Shown here in pieces: positions 21,901 through 33,605 of a DNA stretch of 64,000 nt. The notes beneath the pieces were generated by a model. The model was not told the origin of the DNA, made no database searches, and saw only the letters and a program-made list of their open reading frames with translations. The stretch spans positions 101,900,480-101,964,479 of the forward strand of contig NC_079499.1 in the NCBI RefSeq assembly GCF_030052815.1, read 5' to 3'. A program made the translations under genes and the position numbers. Source of the stretch: Hevea brasiliensis. Its lineage: Eukaryota > Streptophyta > Magnoliopsida > Malpighiales > Euphorbiaceae. How positions within the stretch are numbered: the stretch's first letter is position 1; each line of letters starts with the position of its first letter.

Positions 21901-24860
21901 AGAAAAATACAAAGGATTGAAGTTTTCAACTTAGATTCTTAAGCACAAGAATTCGATCTTAGACTAAGAAAAAAATTGCAGTTCTTTGGAGAAAGCTGGG
22001 ATAAGTCTACATACTCCTAAAGTTTAATTATTTTAGAAGCAGACTAGTGAATCAAACTTTATTTATATTCAGGCAAAGATCTTCTGTTAAGCATGGCAGA
22101 ACACAACACCAAGTAATTAACTAGTGTTCTGGGAACTTTCATCCATAACTTCTTAAAACATTACTAGAAAGCTGTATCTTAAAGTTCCAGTACTGATAAT
22201 TACCATTTGAAAATAATCATTGATCATCTCCTTCTCAACAGACAATCCCACAAGAGTAATGCAATCCACTGACTGAGCAAGAAGCGTGAAGTTAGATCCT
22301 TCAGCTGCTTTCATCATTATCACTTTCATGTAAGGCATAACAGTTCCGTAATACTCTTGGAAACTATCCTGCAAAACAAAGGGTAAATATTAAAAAGCGA
22401 GCTTAACATAGAAAACAGAAGCAAGTCTTTAAGTACCTTTAATGACGCAGCAAGAGATGCTAACCCCATTAAAGCTGCCTCATTCAATACTTGTGGTCCT
22501 CTCTTTATTGAGCCATTAAACATTAATCACTTACACGCGTGAGTAATGAGATACACAAATGCACATGGACACTGTGAGCAAAAAATGACTGCAAAAAGTA
22601 GGATCACATAAGTAAGGCATTACCTGTAGGCACCTAAGCAGCATATTGACAATTTCATCTATGTAAGGTGTCAAGAGATCTGAATTGCAATGCTGAGCAA
22701 AATAAGATAATGCCTTAACAGCTTGCAACTGCAATGATACTACAAAAAATTAAAATGCAAACGTCTTTCAAAAAATTTGGTATGTATGTGTTACATGTAC
22801 ATGTAAAATTGAATAGGATATAAGGCAGCACATTTGATCAAATCAAGTAAATTAAGCCTTAAATGGCAATACAAAGGTTGAAAGAAAATACTTGGGTGAG
22901 TAGATGATATTGTAAAATGGAGTTGGCAGATCAGTATGCTTCAGGTTTAATTGAAAATAATTTCAGAAATATAAAAACCGTATATTGTCTGTAGATGGAA
23001 ACAAATTTTGACATAGTCTCATTGCATAATGGGGAAATGAGGAAAAGGGAACCAGAGGCATTTTTGGGGTTCATAAAACTGTGAATGCAACTTTAATTAG
23101 AAAGTCAAGGTTAATATATATCATTCTTGCAGTAAGAAAAACTAAATGTGAGGGCTTCTTGTAAGTTGATGGGGATGCGTTTAGGTCTTCTTTGAATGTT
23201 AAGAGAGGCAAAACTTGTTTGTGCAGTAGTTGATTGTGCAATCCCAGTTCTGTCTAAACGTTCTATACCATCCAATGATGCTCCTAAAATTATTAATCAT
23301 TCCATCAATAAGTAGAAATGTGGCTGAGTTGAAAAAGAAGCATATATGTAAAATGTTTCAGCATTATATGCTCGTGTTGGACCATTTCCATAAACAGTGC
23401 GCCTTGTTAGAAAGCAATTGACAATATACAATTGATGAGACAGGGTATCTAGCTAAAATTTATAGCTAGTGAAAATCTTTATTTTTGTTGAAACACTATT
23501 TTGCCTGACATTTCTAATTTATTTTGGCCAATATTTTTCTAATATGTATACCTGAAATGAAGATAATTTTGACATTGGTAAACAACCAAATCCACACTAA
23601 ATACCTCTGCCAGTTCTCCTAGAAATTAGAATCCGGAGAAAAAAGAAAAGCTATCAGAAGTTTTCAATATGATTATTGATCCGAAATATTAGGAATTATT
23701 TTTGGAAGGTCCTACTGTTGTATAGAATTAAATGGACAATGAAAAGATAATAATAAAAAAAAGGATATCCTGCCCTTACAGCTTGCCCATTCAAGTTATT
23801 TTTTTCTGCCTCACAAAGGAACTTGTATAATGGGGCTAACAGATGTAAATGGGAGTGACAAACCATGTACCTGAATGCGGGGATTCTGGAAATAATTTGA
23901 GGCCTTTATTAGAGGAGGAAGCACTTGATTATAATACTGATGCTGAAATCCAGGGTTCAATTTCTTGGAAAACTCCTCAATTGCATTCAAGGCCGCCCAA
24001 CGTACATGGAAGTGGGCGTCTTCAACAGCTTTCATGGCTGGTTCTACCACAAGATCCAACTTGTTTATTAATTCCTGTAACATTAGAGAGTAAGAAAAAT
24101 CATTTCTAATACTTGGTAGTTGGTAAGGAAAATTAGTATTCAATGAATGATTACAGGTGAAACAGCACATTCTAACCAAAAAGAACACACTTCGAGATTT
24201 TGAAGAAACTTAAATATTTTGAATCAGAAGATGAACACGATGCATATGTGAAATTGGAAGAGACGGTTGACTCGACCCTGATACCTTAGAGCAAGCACAG
24301 GCGATAATGACATTGGATACAACAGCAGCATGGCGACTTTGCCATTCATCAGAATTGTAGTGTGATTCAAACATTGCACTGAATTTCTTCAGAAGAAATT
24401 GGCCACCCATGGCAGGTGCAAATCGAGCCAACCTCTTTTTTCCCTGAAAATGTAAACTCCAGTTCTTTTCCAACTTTTTCTCATCCCATGCTGGGTAATC
24501 ATCAATGGCCTTAAGCATAGAAAATATTTGAGAAATAAACCTTCCAGTATGGTAAGGCACTGCTTCTGGTTCCCTAAAATTCGAGAAAATTTGCGCCACA
24601 ATTTCCGTCGCAAGAAACCTTGTTCTCTCATTAAAATTCTGGTTTTTCAAGATTTTATACATACATTCAAATATCTCATCAATCCAATTCAGAAGCAGAT
24701 CTGGTCTGTCCTTCGTCGCCTCAATCAAATCTTCAAGCGCCTTCTGTGCGTAATTCTCTTCATTCTTATTAAACACTACTCTGCCCTCGAAGATCTTGAG
24801 GTCCTCCATTATTTTAGGCATCAGATCTTGAAGTTCATCTCCATCTTCTTCCAAACTCAT
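15920..24860 (-). CDS. importin-5-like (karyopherin beta) protein, 872 aa, 20 exons, N-terminally short
   Basis: HEAT-repeat nuclear import receptor of the IPO5/KPNB3 family (Arabidopsis relative KETCH1). Exons: 24860-24285, 24074-23871, 22728-22624, 22502-22437, 22368-22204, 21343-21269, 21168-21026, 20445-20316, 20221-20152, 20029-19902, 19795-19739, 18415-18284, 18187-18095, 17931-17846, 17775-17709, 17618-17552, 17480-17350, 16474-16383, 16306-16240 and 16084-15920. All borders are GT-AG and the summed 2,619 nt stay in frame. Family marks include HFHVRWAALNAIEEF, QVLPPLIKA, VLEEKATACKVLCICADELKEG, DNAVSALGK-like DAAVSALGK and the LPPDTW tail. The start is fixed by an in-frame TGA at 24872-24870, 12 nt upstream. 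Family members are usually ~1,100 aa; about the first 220 residues, which hold the first HEAT repeats and much of the Ran-binding surface, are absent. The acidic stretch before VLEEK is also weak. Probably a paralogue with changed Ran or cargo handling. Confidence 0.93.
19266..19620 (-). repeat. TRIM-like retrotransposon remnant in importin intron 11 (tentative)
   Basis: Two diverged ~98-bp direct copies (19266-19363 and 19453-19550) share TTGTTAG(C/T)AC(C/T)(G/A)AGT(A/G)G(A/G)GATA and a later (T/G)GGTTGCTA / AGGCCGCTA block. Just beyond them the minus strand reads TGGTATCAGAAC (19620-19609), close to the initiator tRNA-Met primer site. No coding capacity is present. This fits a terminal-repeat retrotransposon in miniature, but LTR ends and a target duplication were not found. 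Confidence 0.45.
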
Positions 24861-24950
24861 TTTCTCTACTCAGCTGGGGCAAGATACAACTAAAACAAGC
24901 TTTAACTGTTCCCTCCAAAATCCTCAACTTCTTTAGCTGTACAGAACTAA

Positions 24951-24960
24951 GTATATATAC
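24951..24960 (-). promoter_or_regulatory. probable TATA box of the importin gene
   Basis: GTATATATAC lies about 91-100 bp upstream of the importin ATG on the minus strand. With a start site ~30 bp downstream this would leave a 5' UTR of about 60 nt. The match is only to a TATA-type consensus in AT-rich DNA. Confidence 0.4.
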
Positions 24961-27767
24961 AATCCAGAGATTGTCTAGCTTGCTCTGGAAGCTACCTTGC
25001 CAGCTGGTGCTACGATTCCCGCCATAAGTTCATTTTCAACTGCTTTTGGTTCAATCGTCGTTGTGGCTTTACTCCTCTTATCTTCGTGTGAATGACGCAC
25101 ACCGTTTCATTTAACGCCCAATACTCACCGTTTCATTTAACTCCCCTTCCCTCCAGTGGAAATGGGGATTTTTGTGATGATTTGAGTATTCGTTTTAAAT
25201 TGAAGACTTTATTTTTAAGTTATTTTGTCTGATTTTAATTTTAGTTTAAATTTAATAGCTATTAATTAATTAAATTAAATAATTTATATATATATAATTA
25301 CATATAATTCATAAACTTTCTATAAAAATAAATTAATTTAAAAATCAATAAAGTAATTCAGTTCAATTCGATTTAATCAATGTTTTTTTCTTCAAAATCA
25401 AATCAAATCGAAATAATTAAAATTCTTAAAATATAAAATCGAACCGAATAGAATTATCTTAAAAATCAAATTGAAATACCCAATTAAGACGGTTCAATTC
25501 AGTTTATTCGGTTTAAACTGAATAATGCTTACCCCTAGATTTGAGAGAGAGAGGCGATTAACAATTGAAATTTGAATTAGCGATAACTGCGTTTTCAATT
25601 ATAAACTGTTAATTTACTCCATTTGATTTTTAGACGGTATTATAAATTTAAGATATAAAATATATTTTAATTTATAATAAATTAATTTTTTTTAATAAAT
25701 CATTGTATTTGATTTTTTTTTCTTCCTTTTGAATTTCAGCACTTTAATTTGTTTAATTGATGTATGTGTGCTGATTAATTTATTTAGATATTCGCTTTAT
25801 TAATTCTTGAGGTTTGAATATTATTTTTTTTTCTATTCTTCTCAATTTTAAAATTATCAAAACATAATATATTTATCATTCATTATTTTGTAATTGTTTG
25901 AAATACTTGTTTTCTTGTTGCACTTTGACATTATTTAAACAAGTAATTTTTATATTCTGTTTTTAAATTTTGCTCTGTATTTTATTTTCATTTTTTAACT
26001 TTAGTTTGTTACTAAATTTTTTTGAACTTTAATTTTATTCCATAAAAATTTATCTTATACGCTAATAATAAAATCAGCTTTTCATCTTTTTTTTTTCACA
26101 CTAAAAAATATCAACCGTTTCAATTACCACATAAATTTCTCATAAAAATATTGATGTCATCACAATGATCTGCTTTTTAAAAAAGAGAAGAATTTAACTT
26201 TCATAAAAAAAATATTAAAATTGTATTTATAAAGGTTAAAAATATTATTTCAGATAAAATTAAATTTTAAAATTTTTTTTATAACAAATTAAATTTAAGC
26301 ATCAAAAGTGATATTTACTACCTTGGCGACAACATTAAAGAGCCAATATCTTGAAATCATAAGAGTTGTGATACTTTAGCTACTTGGCACGAAAGACACA
26401 ACACAACGGTTTGTAAGTTTGCTTGCTGTAACCATTCCTTCCGGCCGAATGGTGGAGAATTCAAGTTTACAGAATCACATGCGGACAGAAAGGTTGACAT
26501 ATTCGTATATTTTATTAACAAAAATCCTACAATATAATAATAATTAATAATTTGATTAATTTAATTTATTTTTTTTATTTTAGAACTATGCTAATATAAT
26601 AATTTAATTATGTTGACGACAACAAACGTTTAAAATTTTTAGTAAATGATCGTTTTTTTCCTTTCATTGTACATATCGTGACTTCTGTCTTTTCTTTTGT
26701 TAAATAATGCTATTTTTTTATGAGATATTTTTTTTAATATATATATTAAAATTTATTTATTAAATATATGAATTTATATATTTATATTTTGAATATATAA
26801 TGGATTAGATTGAATATAAATAAATTTTTTTTAATATATATTAATGACATATATAATATTTTAAAAAAATTTTTTCACTCTTTTACATCATTGAGGTGTA
26901 TATGTTGTAATTTTTTAATTTATAGTTTAATTTCATAATTTTATTTTGTTATTATTTATATGAAAATTGTATAATTATATACTGATATTTACAATGATTT
27001 TTATGGTTATTTTTTGTTCAAAATAAAGAAACAAAGCTTAAAAATTTAAAATTTATATTATTTTTATATTTTATCTCATAATTTTTTAAATAAAGTGATG
27101 TATATTTCTTGTGAAGTAATTATTTTATAAGAATATAAGCATACAATATTTCTGATGAATAATATAATAAAATATTATTGTATTTGTATTATTAAAATAA
27201 ATAATTCAGTTCATTATTATTATAAGGTTAATATAATATCTCAATTATATCAATTAATTTTAAAAAAATTATATTATAAATTTATATTCGAAGTATATAT
27301 ATCATTATCTTTTCATTAATTTGATATTTTTTTACAAAGTGATTATTAATTTTACAAAAACTAAATATTAATTTACATAAAATTTATGAAGTAAAACATA
27401 AAAATTTAGTAAAATTCATGATTTTTTTTTAAAACAAAGTAAAGTAATTTTATTTTATTTAAAATAAAATCATCATATACAATGTTTCTACGGTTTATAT
27501 AATTTTATACTGTAATCATGATGCTTTATTTTAAAATTTTGATTAAAAATTGTTTCTTAATTAAAATCAACACATCATGATATCTTGACATGAAAAAAAA
27601 AATCTTTTTTATGTGCAAAATAATATTTTTTTTTCTTGAAATAACCTGCACTTGCATTTTCAGCAGTTTGTCATATTTTAAATATTATTTTACAAATATT
27701 TTCCAAGATACTTTCTCGGAGATAATTATATATTCATTGAACTTAATCACATTAATTAGCGATCGAC

Positions 27768-27769
<2 letters not shown>
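24961..27769. other. AT-rich intergenic region
   Basis: This contains the 16-bp direct repeat CACCGTTTCATTTAAC at about 25100 and 25127, close to the importin promoter. A stretch at about 25370-25540 is rich in CGGTT / AACCG words and ends GCTTACCCCTAG, a composition common at ends of small plant DNA transposons. No second matching end could be fixed. No gene seen. Confidence 0.5.

Positions 27770-27829
<60 letters not shown>
27770..27829. repeat. (TA)n microsatellite
   Basis: Uninterrupted TA dinucleotide run of about 30 units. Confidence 0.98.
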
Positions 27830-27831
<2 letters not shown>

Positions 27832-28481
27832 CATTTCTCAAGATTCGAGGCTATAATATAGACATTGAACTTATCTCCGCTTTTTTCCAGTCTGTCAACA
27901 TTTCCCTTTTTAGCTTAGCTTAGGCCTTCCATTATGCTTCTTGTTAATTATTAGGTATGTTAGGGGTATTAAAAAATATTATTTTTTATAACAAAATAAA
28001 TTTTTTTATAATATAAAACATAAATTTTACATGATTTTTAAAATTTTTTTTATATAAAATTTTTATTTAAATTTAATTTATTATAAATTTAATATATAAA
28101 TAAATTTAATAAATATATTTTATCATATGTGTTATCTCGTATATTTATTTTAAATAAAAAAATTATATATTAAATTTTTATTACTTAAATCAGATTAATT
28201 ATGTATCTAAAATATATATAATAAAATTATTTATTAAATACATAATTTTATATATTTATATTTTAAATTTATTATAAATCAAATATATATAAAAAAAATT
28301 TTATTTTAAATCTAATCTTTTATAAATATAATACACAAAATATACTATCAAACTTGTCTATTAAATAGTTCAACCTTGCATGTTTATGTCTTCGATTTGC
28401 TGTAAAGCGGCCCGACTCACTAGATGCTGTAATAAGAATATAAATATTAGAAGGACGAACCCCACCACCTACTCATATAGC

Positions 28482-30063
28482 ATGGCTTTAACTTCGACTT
28501 CTCTATCATTTATTGCCCTTGCGTTGGTTCTCCTGGTATGGCTGTGGATTGGAAAGAACAAGGATAAGAAACTACCTCCAGGTCCAAGAGGGCTACCAAT
28601 ATTTGGCAGCCTTCATTTGCTGGGGAAGTTCCCTCACCGAGCTCTACATCAACTAGCCAAACAATATGGTCCAATTATGCATCTGCAGTTAGGCTTGATG
28701 CCAACCATTGTTGTCTCATCCCCTAAAGCTGCCGAATTGTTTCTCAAGATCCATGACCTTAATTTTGCGAGTAGGCCTCCTCATGAGGCTGCCAAGTACA
28801 TGTCCTACGAGCAAAAGAACTTATCTTTTGCTTCATATGGCTCCTATTGGCGTAATGTGCGCAAGATGTGCACCCTAGAGTTGCTCAGTAACCTTAAGAT
28901 CAATTCTTTCAAATCCATGAGAAAAGAAGAGCTTGAACTCTTGATTGAGCACATTAAGGAGGCTTCGCATCAACGTGTTTCTGTTGATCTCAGTGCCAAG
29001 GTCGCGTCTCTTAGTGCTGATATGAGTTGTAGAATGGTTTTTGGGAAAAAGTATATGGACAAAGAGTTTGATGAGAGAGGCTTCAAAGCTGTAATTCAAG
29101 AGGCTATGATGTTAGCAGCAGCTCCTAACTTGGGTGATTACATCCCTCAGATTGCAGCACTTGATCTTCAGGGTTTTACAAAGCGCATGAAGGCTGTTAG
29201 CAAGGTGTTTGATGACTTCTTTGAGAAAATTATCGATGAGCATATTCAGTCGAAGGACGAAAAAACAAAAGACTTCGTCGATGTCATGTTGGGCTTCGTG
29301 GGTTCTGAAGTGTCTGAATATCACATAGGCAGAGATAACATCAAAGCTATAATCTTGGTAAGGAAATTAAGTATTCACTAAACACTGCTAATCTCTTGCA
29401 ATTCTGCTACTATCTGAAGGGATTTGATCAGATATAATTTTGTTGCAGGACATGCTTGCAGGCTCAATGGACACTTCAGCCGCAGTAATTGAGTGGGCAT
29501 TATCAGAACTCATAATACACCCTCGAGTAATGAAGAAAGTCCAAAAAGAGTTGGAAGAGAAGGTTGGCAAGGAAAGAATGGTGGAAGAATCAGACTTGGA
29601 GAGCTTGGAATACTTAGAGATGGTTATAAAGGAAACTTTCAGACTCCATCCAGTAGCACCATTACTACTCCCTCACGAGGCAACGGAAGACACCATTATT
29701 GAAGGTTTTCTCATACCAAAAAAGTCACATATTATTATAAACGCATGGGCAATTGGAAGAGATCCAAATGCTTGGAGTGATGCAGAGAAGTTCTGGCCAG
29801 AGAGGTTTTCTGGGTGCAACGTAGACGTTCGAGGACGGGACTTTCAGCTTCTTCCATTTGGGTCAGGCCGAAGGGGTTGCCCTGGAATTCAACTGGGAAT
29901 AACTGTGGTTCGATTGGTGCTGGCGCAGCTGGTGCATTGCTTCGATTGGGAGCTCCCAAATGAACTGCTACCAACCGATTTGGATATGGCTGAGGAGTTC
30001 AGTCTAGTGACTCCTAGGGCCAAGCATCTTGAGGCCCTACCCACTTATCGCCTTCACGTTTGA
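28482..30063 (+). CDS. cytochrome P450, CYP736A-like (496 aa, two exons)
   Basis: A membrane-anchored microsomal monooxygenase of the CYP71 clan, closest by eye to proteins annotated CYP736A12-like. Substrate unknown. Exons 28482-29357 and 29449-30063; the intron has GTAAGG and TTGCAG borders. The start chosen is [10 protein letters not shown], which gives a single N-terminal anchor (residues ~8-23) then the proline hinge LPPGPRGLP (31-39). An upstream in-frame ATG at 28380 would add a 34-residue non-typical leader. Motifs: WRNVRK (123-128), I-helix AGSMDTS (296-302), ETFR (354-357), PERF, and heme loop [10 protein letters not shown] with Cys436 (codon 29878-29880). Length is normal and no break is seen, so it is probably functional. 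A TATAAATA at 28439-28446 is a weak promoter candidate. A decayed copy lies at 55726. Confidence 0.95.
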
Positions 30064-30222
30064 ACTTTTGCTATTGTGTCTTCTACCATCCCAAATGTCT
30101 TTCTACCAACCGATTTGGATATGGCTGAGGAGTTCAGTCTAGTGACTCCTAGGGCCAAGCATCTTCAGGCCCCACCCACTTATCGCCTTCACATTTCAAC
30201 TTTTGCATTGTGTCTTCTACCC
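29968..30222 (+). repeat. tandem duplication of the P450 3' end
   Basis: Bases 29968-30087 (last ~30 codons plus start of the 3' UTR) recur at 30103-30222 after a 15-bp joint; the offset is 135 bp. In the second copy the stop TGA reads TCA. Its wording (GGCCCCACCCACTT, CACATTT, TTGCATTGTG) matches the 3' end of the distal P450 copy better than the first copy does. So the outer copy seems to be the ancestral 3' end and the inner one a modified duplicate. Confidence 0.9.
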
Positions 30223-30649
30223 TTAGATATGGAATTATGTCCTTGGTTTATATAATTGTATTAATAAGTAATGTCAGTTTCCATCGGTTCAATGAAATTA
30301 TGTGCCGCTTAATAGATTGACATTCTTTTAAAAAAAAAAAAATTATGTGATCCAAATCATTTAAATCCTCTAAGTATTTTGATGAACAAGAGAGTGAGAA
30401 AATACTCTTAAAATAATAGTCTTTGCTGAAGACTTTATTTATTTTTTTAATTGAAATTTAAACCCCAGACATCAAAATCTTAAGTAATATTTTATTACTT
30501 CACTCGAAAATTTTGAAATATTATATCCTTTTTTTATTTAAAAAGGCATAAAGAGTTATATGTTTTGATATTTCTCTCCTCTTAATTATCTTGAAAAAAA
30601 AAAAATCAAGTGGATCTAGTGTAGTAGCGAATGTACATTACACTCTATA

Positions 30650-33373
30650 TGTAACACTCTAAATTTTTAAATAATTATTTTATATGTAAATTATAATATT
30701 TTATTATATTAAATATTATGAAAATTAAATTAAAATTTTCTAAAATTTTAAAATCGGGTTTGATTTTCTTGAGATAATAAACTTTATCGATTTTTAAAAA
30801 TTAATTTAAAGATCACGTGATAAATTTAAAAATATATTTGGACTCCACTAATTTTTTTGAATTTTTTGTAATTCTTTTTCAAAATTTTTGGACCTTGTCT
30901 TGGGTCCCAGGGTAGAGCAAAAATCAATTTTTAGGTACCCTGAATCGAACCAGCCGAATTGAACTGAATCGGATCAGACCGTATTGAATCGAACTGGCCT
31001 CTTTTCTTTTTCCCTCCCCTCCCCACACGTCCAGCTCTCCTTACTTCTCTTTCCTCTTTTTCTCTCTCCTCTCCCCTCCCCACCGCTGACCGACCATTCC
31101 CAACCCTCCCCCACACACTGACGCCCCACCAGGACCCTTTCCTGCCATTGGCCACTGAAAAAATGCGCATGAAATTGCTCCTTCACACGCGCGACTCTTG
31201 AACTTCCCAGCTTGATTTTGGCTGATTCGACTACCAATTGAATCGAGTCCAGTCCCAAACACGCTCTACTCTCCGAGAGCTTTCCGAAAACACTAAGAAC
31301 ACTAATTTTCATTTAGTGGTTTGTTTAAATTAAGCCTGAGAAGTTTTAGCCCATTTCGATTTTTGGGTTAGATTTCTCTCAAACTAGGACCCCCACAGGA
31401 ATTCTGAGACTACTAGCACGCTCTACTTGGTGAGAGTTTTGCAATGATATAAATTTCAAATTTTTTTGACACCAAAATTTCATGGATCCCGCGAGCTTTG
31501 CAGTGATTTTTTTAGCCTTTATTGGGCTTATATAATTAAATAAAAATTAAATTCTAACTCCTAATATTGTGGGCTTCGCGTAAGTACTTTCGTTTTACAA
31601 AAATTTCATCGATGCCTAAATCTGCATTTTCGAGCTGGATAGACGAGCTGTCGGACTCACTTCGGAAATGGGTCAAATTTATAGTCCATCCCACCATTTT
31701 CAGCTACCCTGGACACATTCTAAGTGTCAGAATTGGCATAGGTAAACCTGAACTCTAAATTACTTTGTTTACCTAATGCCAAGTTTAGAATAAAAATCCA
31801 TAAAATATTCATGGGTAGTTACAAAATTATAATTCATTTTGTAATAGTTTTATAGCATTGTTGTGGAGCGTGGGGTATAATTTTAGAATTTTTAGAGCTA
31901 GTTGGATGGTTTTTGTAAAATGTTAGTTCTAAGGACTATAGCTGAATTATCTGAATGCTTGAGAATTATTTGGTTTGGCGAGCCCATAAGGGGCCATGTG
32001 ATGTTGTTAATATGTGGGCTTGAGACTTGTGATCTTAGAAGTGTTGTTTGAGCTACCTTACGGGTTGGGTAGGTCCTAAGTACAAGAAAAACTCTGTCGA
32101 ATTTTAGACATAAATTAAGATGTCTTTGTCTTTTTAAATTATTGATTTGAGTTAGTACTAATGAATTTGTAATATAATTGTTTAGATGATCAGAGTCAAC
32201 CTTCTTCCTCCACCTAGCCACCACAATAGTCCCTGGTTGATATGTGAGTAGGTATTAATTTTATTTATAATTTCAATATTATTATTATTATTATATATTC
32301 AAGGTATGCCCATGCATTCACTTATAAATATATGTATATAGCTAAATATTAGGCATGCTTTGTATTGCATTTTTATTTGATGAAACTGTTGTGGGTGTCA
32401 CCTTAAGATAATTTGAAGCTGTGTGCGTGTGTCTGCATGTGTGTGGTGTGATATTGAATATGGTTAAGAGGGGTGGAACAGCTGGAGCTTGACTCGCTAG
32501 GACCCGATTCTTTTTATGGATAAGTCAGGGTGAGTACAACTTTGAGTTAATCTCACTGACCTCCGCATTTAAATTATTAAAAGAAAGTCTAGCTCGAGTT
32601 GATCTCGTTGGCAAGTATTAGATTAAGAGAGCTATATAGGAGATCAACTCCCATATTTATATACAATGATGTGACACACGAGTATGCGAGTACTCTAAAT
32701 TATCTTTTGTGCTAGTATTGTTTGAATTGATTGAATATGTTTTTATATATTGCATTTCATATTTAGGGATGCATTAGCCTTAGATAGTTATATAAATTGT
32801 ATTTGAAATCAATATCTTACTCTATGAGTCGAACGCTCACTCCTGTTTAATTATTTTTCCTCAAGTGATAAGAGGATTCATTAAGATTAATCTACTTTCT
32901 TTTTCACAGGTTTACCAGTAGCCATTTAATTGTATTTTCCTTTTCTTGTTTTTAATCTAGAAGCTTCGCATGTGTTAGAAATATTTTAATCTTGTTTGGA
33001 CTGTAATAATTCATTTCTTTTGAAGTTATAAATCTATTATGTGGACATATGAGATGTGTATAATGGATATATACTCTGGATGAGTGAGCTAAGCTCCCAT
33101 TTGATTATTTTGTTTGCTTGAGAATTGTGAGGGTGAGCTGAGCTCCCCGAATTGTGAGACAATTTGTGATTACAGGTCGAGTGAGTTGAGATCTTCCTGT
33201 TGGATAATCCAAGTTATAGTCGGACTCTGCCTTTTTTTTTTTTTTTTGGAAATTGGAATACAGTTATGAGCTTTATGGTTGGGTTAGGAATAGTTAGGCT
33301 TATTATGGGCTTTGGGGGCCTTATGCTGACCTAAGTCCTAGTGTCAGTCCAACCCAGAATTCGAGTCATGACA
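30650..33373 (+). repeat. element A 5' LTR (~2.72 kb)
   Basis: Starts TGTAACACTCTAAA and ends GAGTCATGACA, giving TG...CA ends. It is followed by the primer site. The first ~1.99 kb aligns with 49964-51957. Open frames within it, such as those around 31000-31300, are the CT-rich LTR middle and not genes. Confidence 0.9.
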
Positions 33374-33377
33374 AAGT

Positions 33378-33389
33378 TGGTATTAGAGC
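33378..33389 (+). other. element A primer-binding site
   Basis: TGGTATTAGAGC, the usual TGGTATCAGAGC with one C-to-T change, four bases after the LTR end. Confidence 0.85.
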
Positions 33390-33605
33390 TTAGGCTCCAG
33401 ATTCATGGGAAGTGCATATCTAGGGTTTTAAAAAAGAGTTTTGTTAGGGGAGTCTCATGCAGAGTATAGGGTCCATATTCATCCTCGCATTGTTATCCTT
33501 GCATCTAGTTTATGCTTTGCGTACCTGTATGTGTTTATGAGTTTGTAGATATGTATAGTATTTTGTTTTGGATTTTGCAGGCTAATAATGCTGCATTTCA
33601 GGAAA

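Larger units (their letters stand above)
28060..30649 (+). repeat. segmental duplication, copy 1 (P450 segment)
   Basis: Homologous to 55285-57694. Similarity starts in the AT-rich upstream DNA, covers the whole P450 gene with its intron, and continues through the 3' flank to CACTCTATA, where element A begins. Coding sequence is much better conserved than the upstream AT-rich part. Confidence 0.88.

Noticed and set aside
25370..25540. CGGTT/AACCG-rich stretch resembling a MITE end (GCTTACCCCTAG)
   Set aside because: Only one end visible; composition alone is not enough.
27590..27856. Open frame of 88 codons ending in repeated Tyr-Ile
   Set aside because: Made by the (TA)n tract and AT-rich flank; not a gene.
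28380..28481. Upstream in-frame ATG adding 34 residues to the P450
   Set aside because: The extension precedes a typical P450 membrane anchor. In the second copy the equivalent codon is GTG, and [10 protein letters not shown] is the normal kind of start.
30931..31312. Minus-strand frames inside element A's 5' LTR
   Set aside because: They lie in the CT-rich LTR middle and recur, broken, in the 3' LTR.
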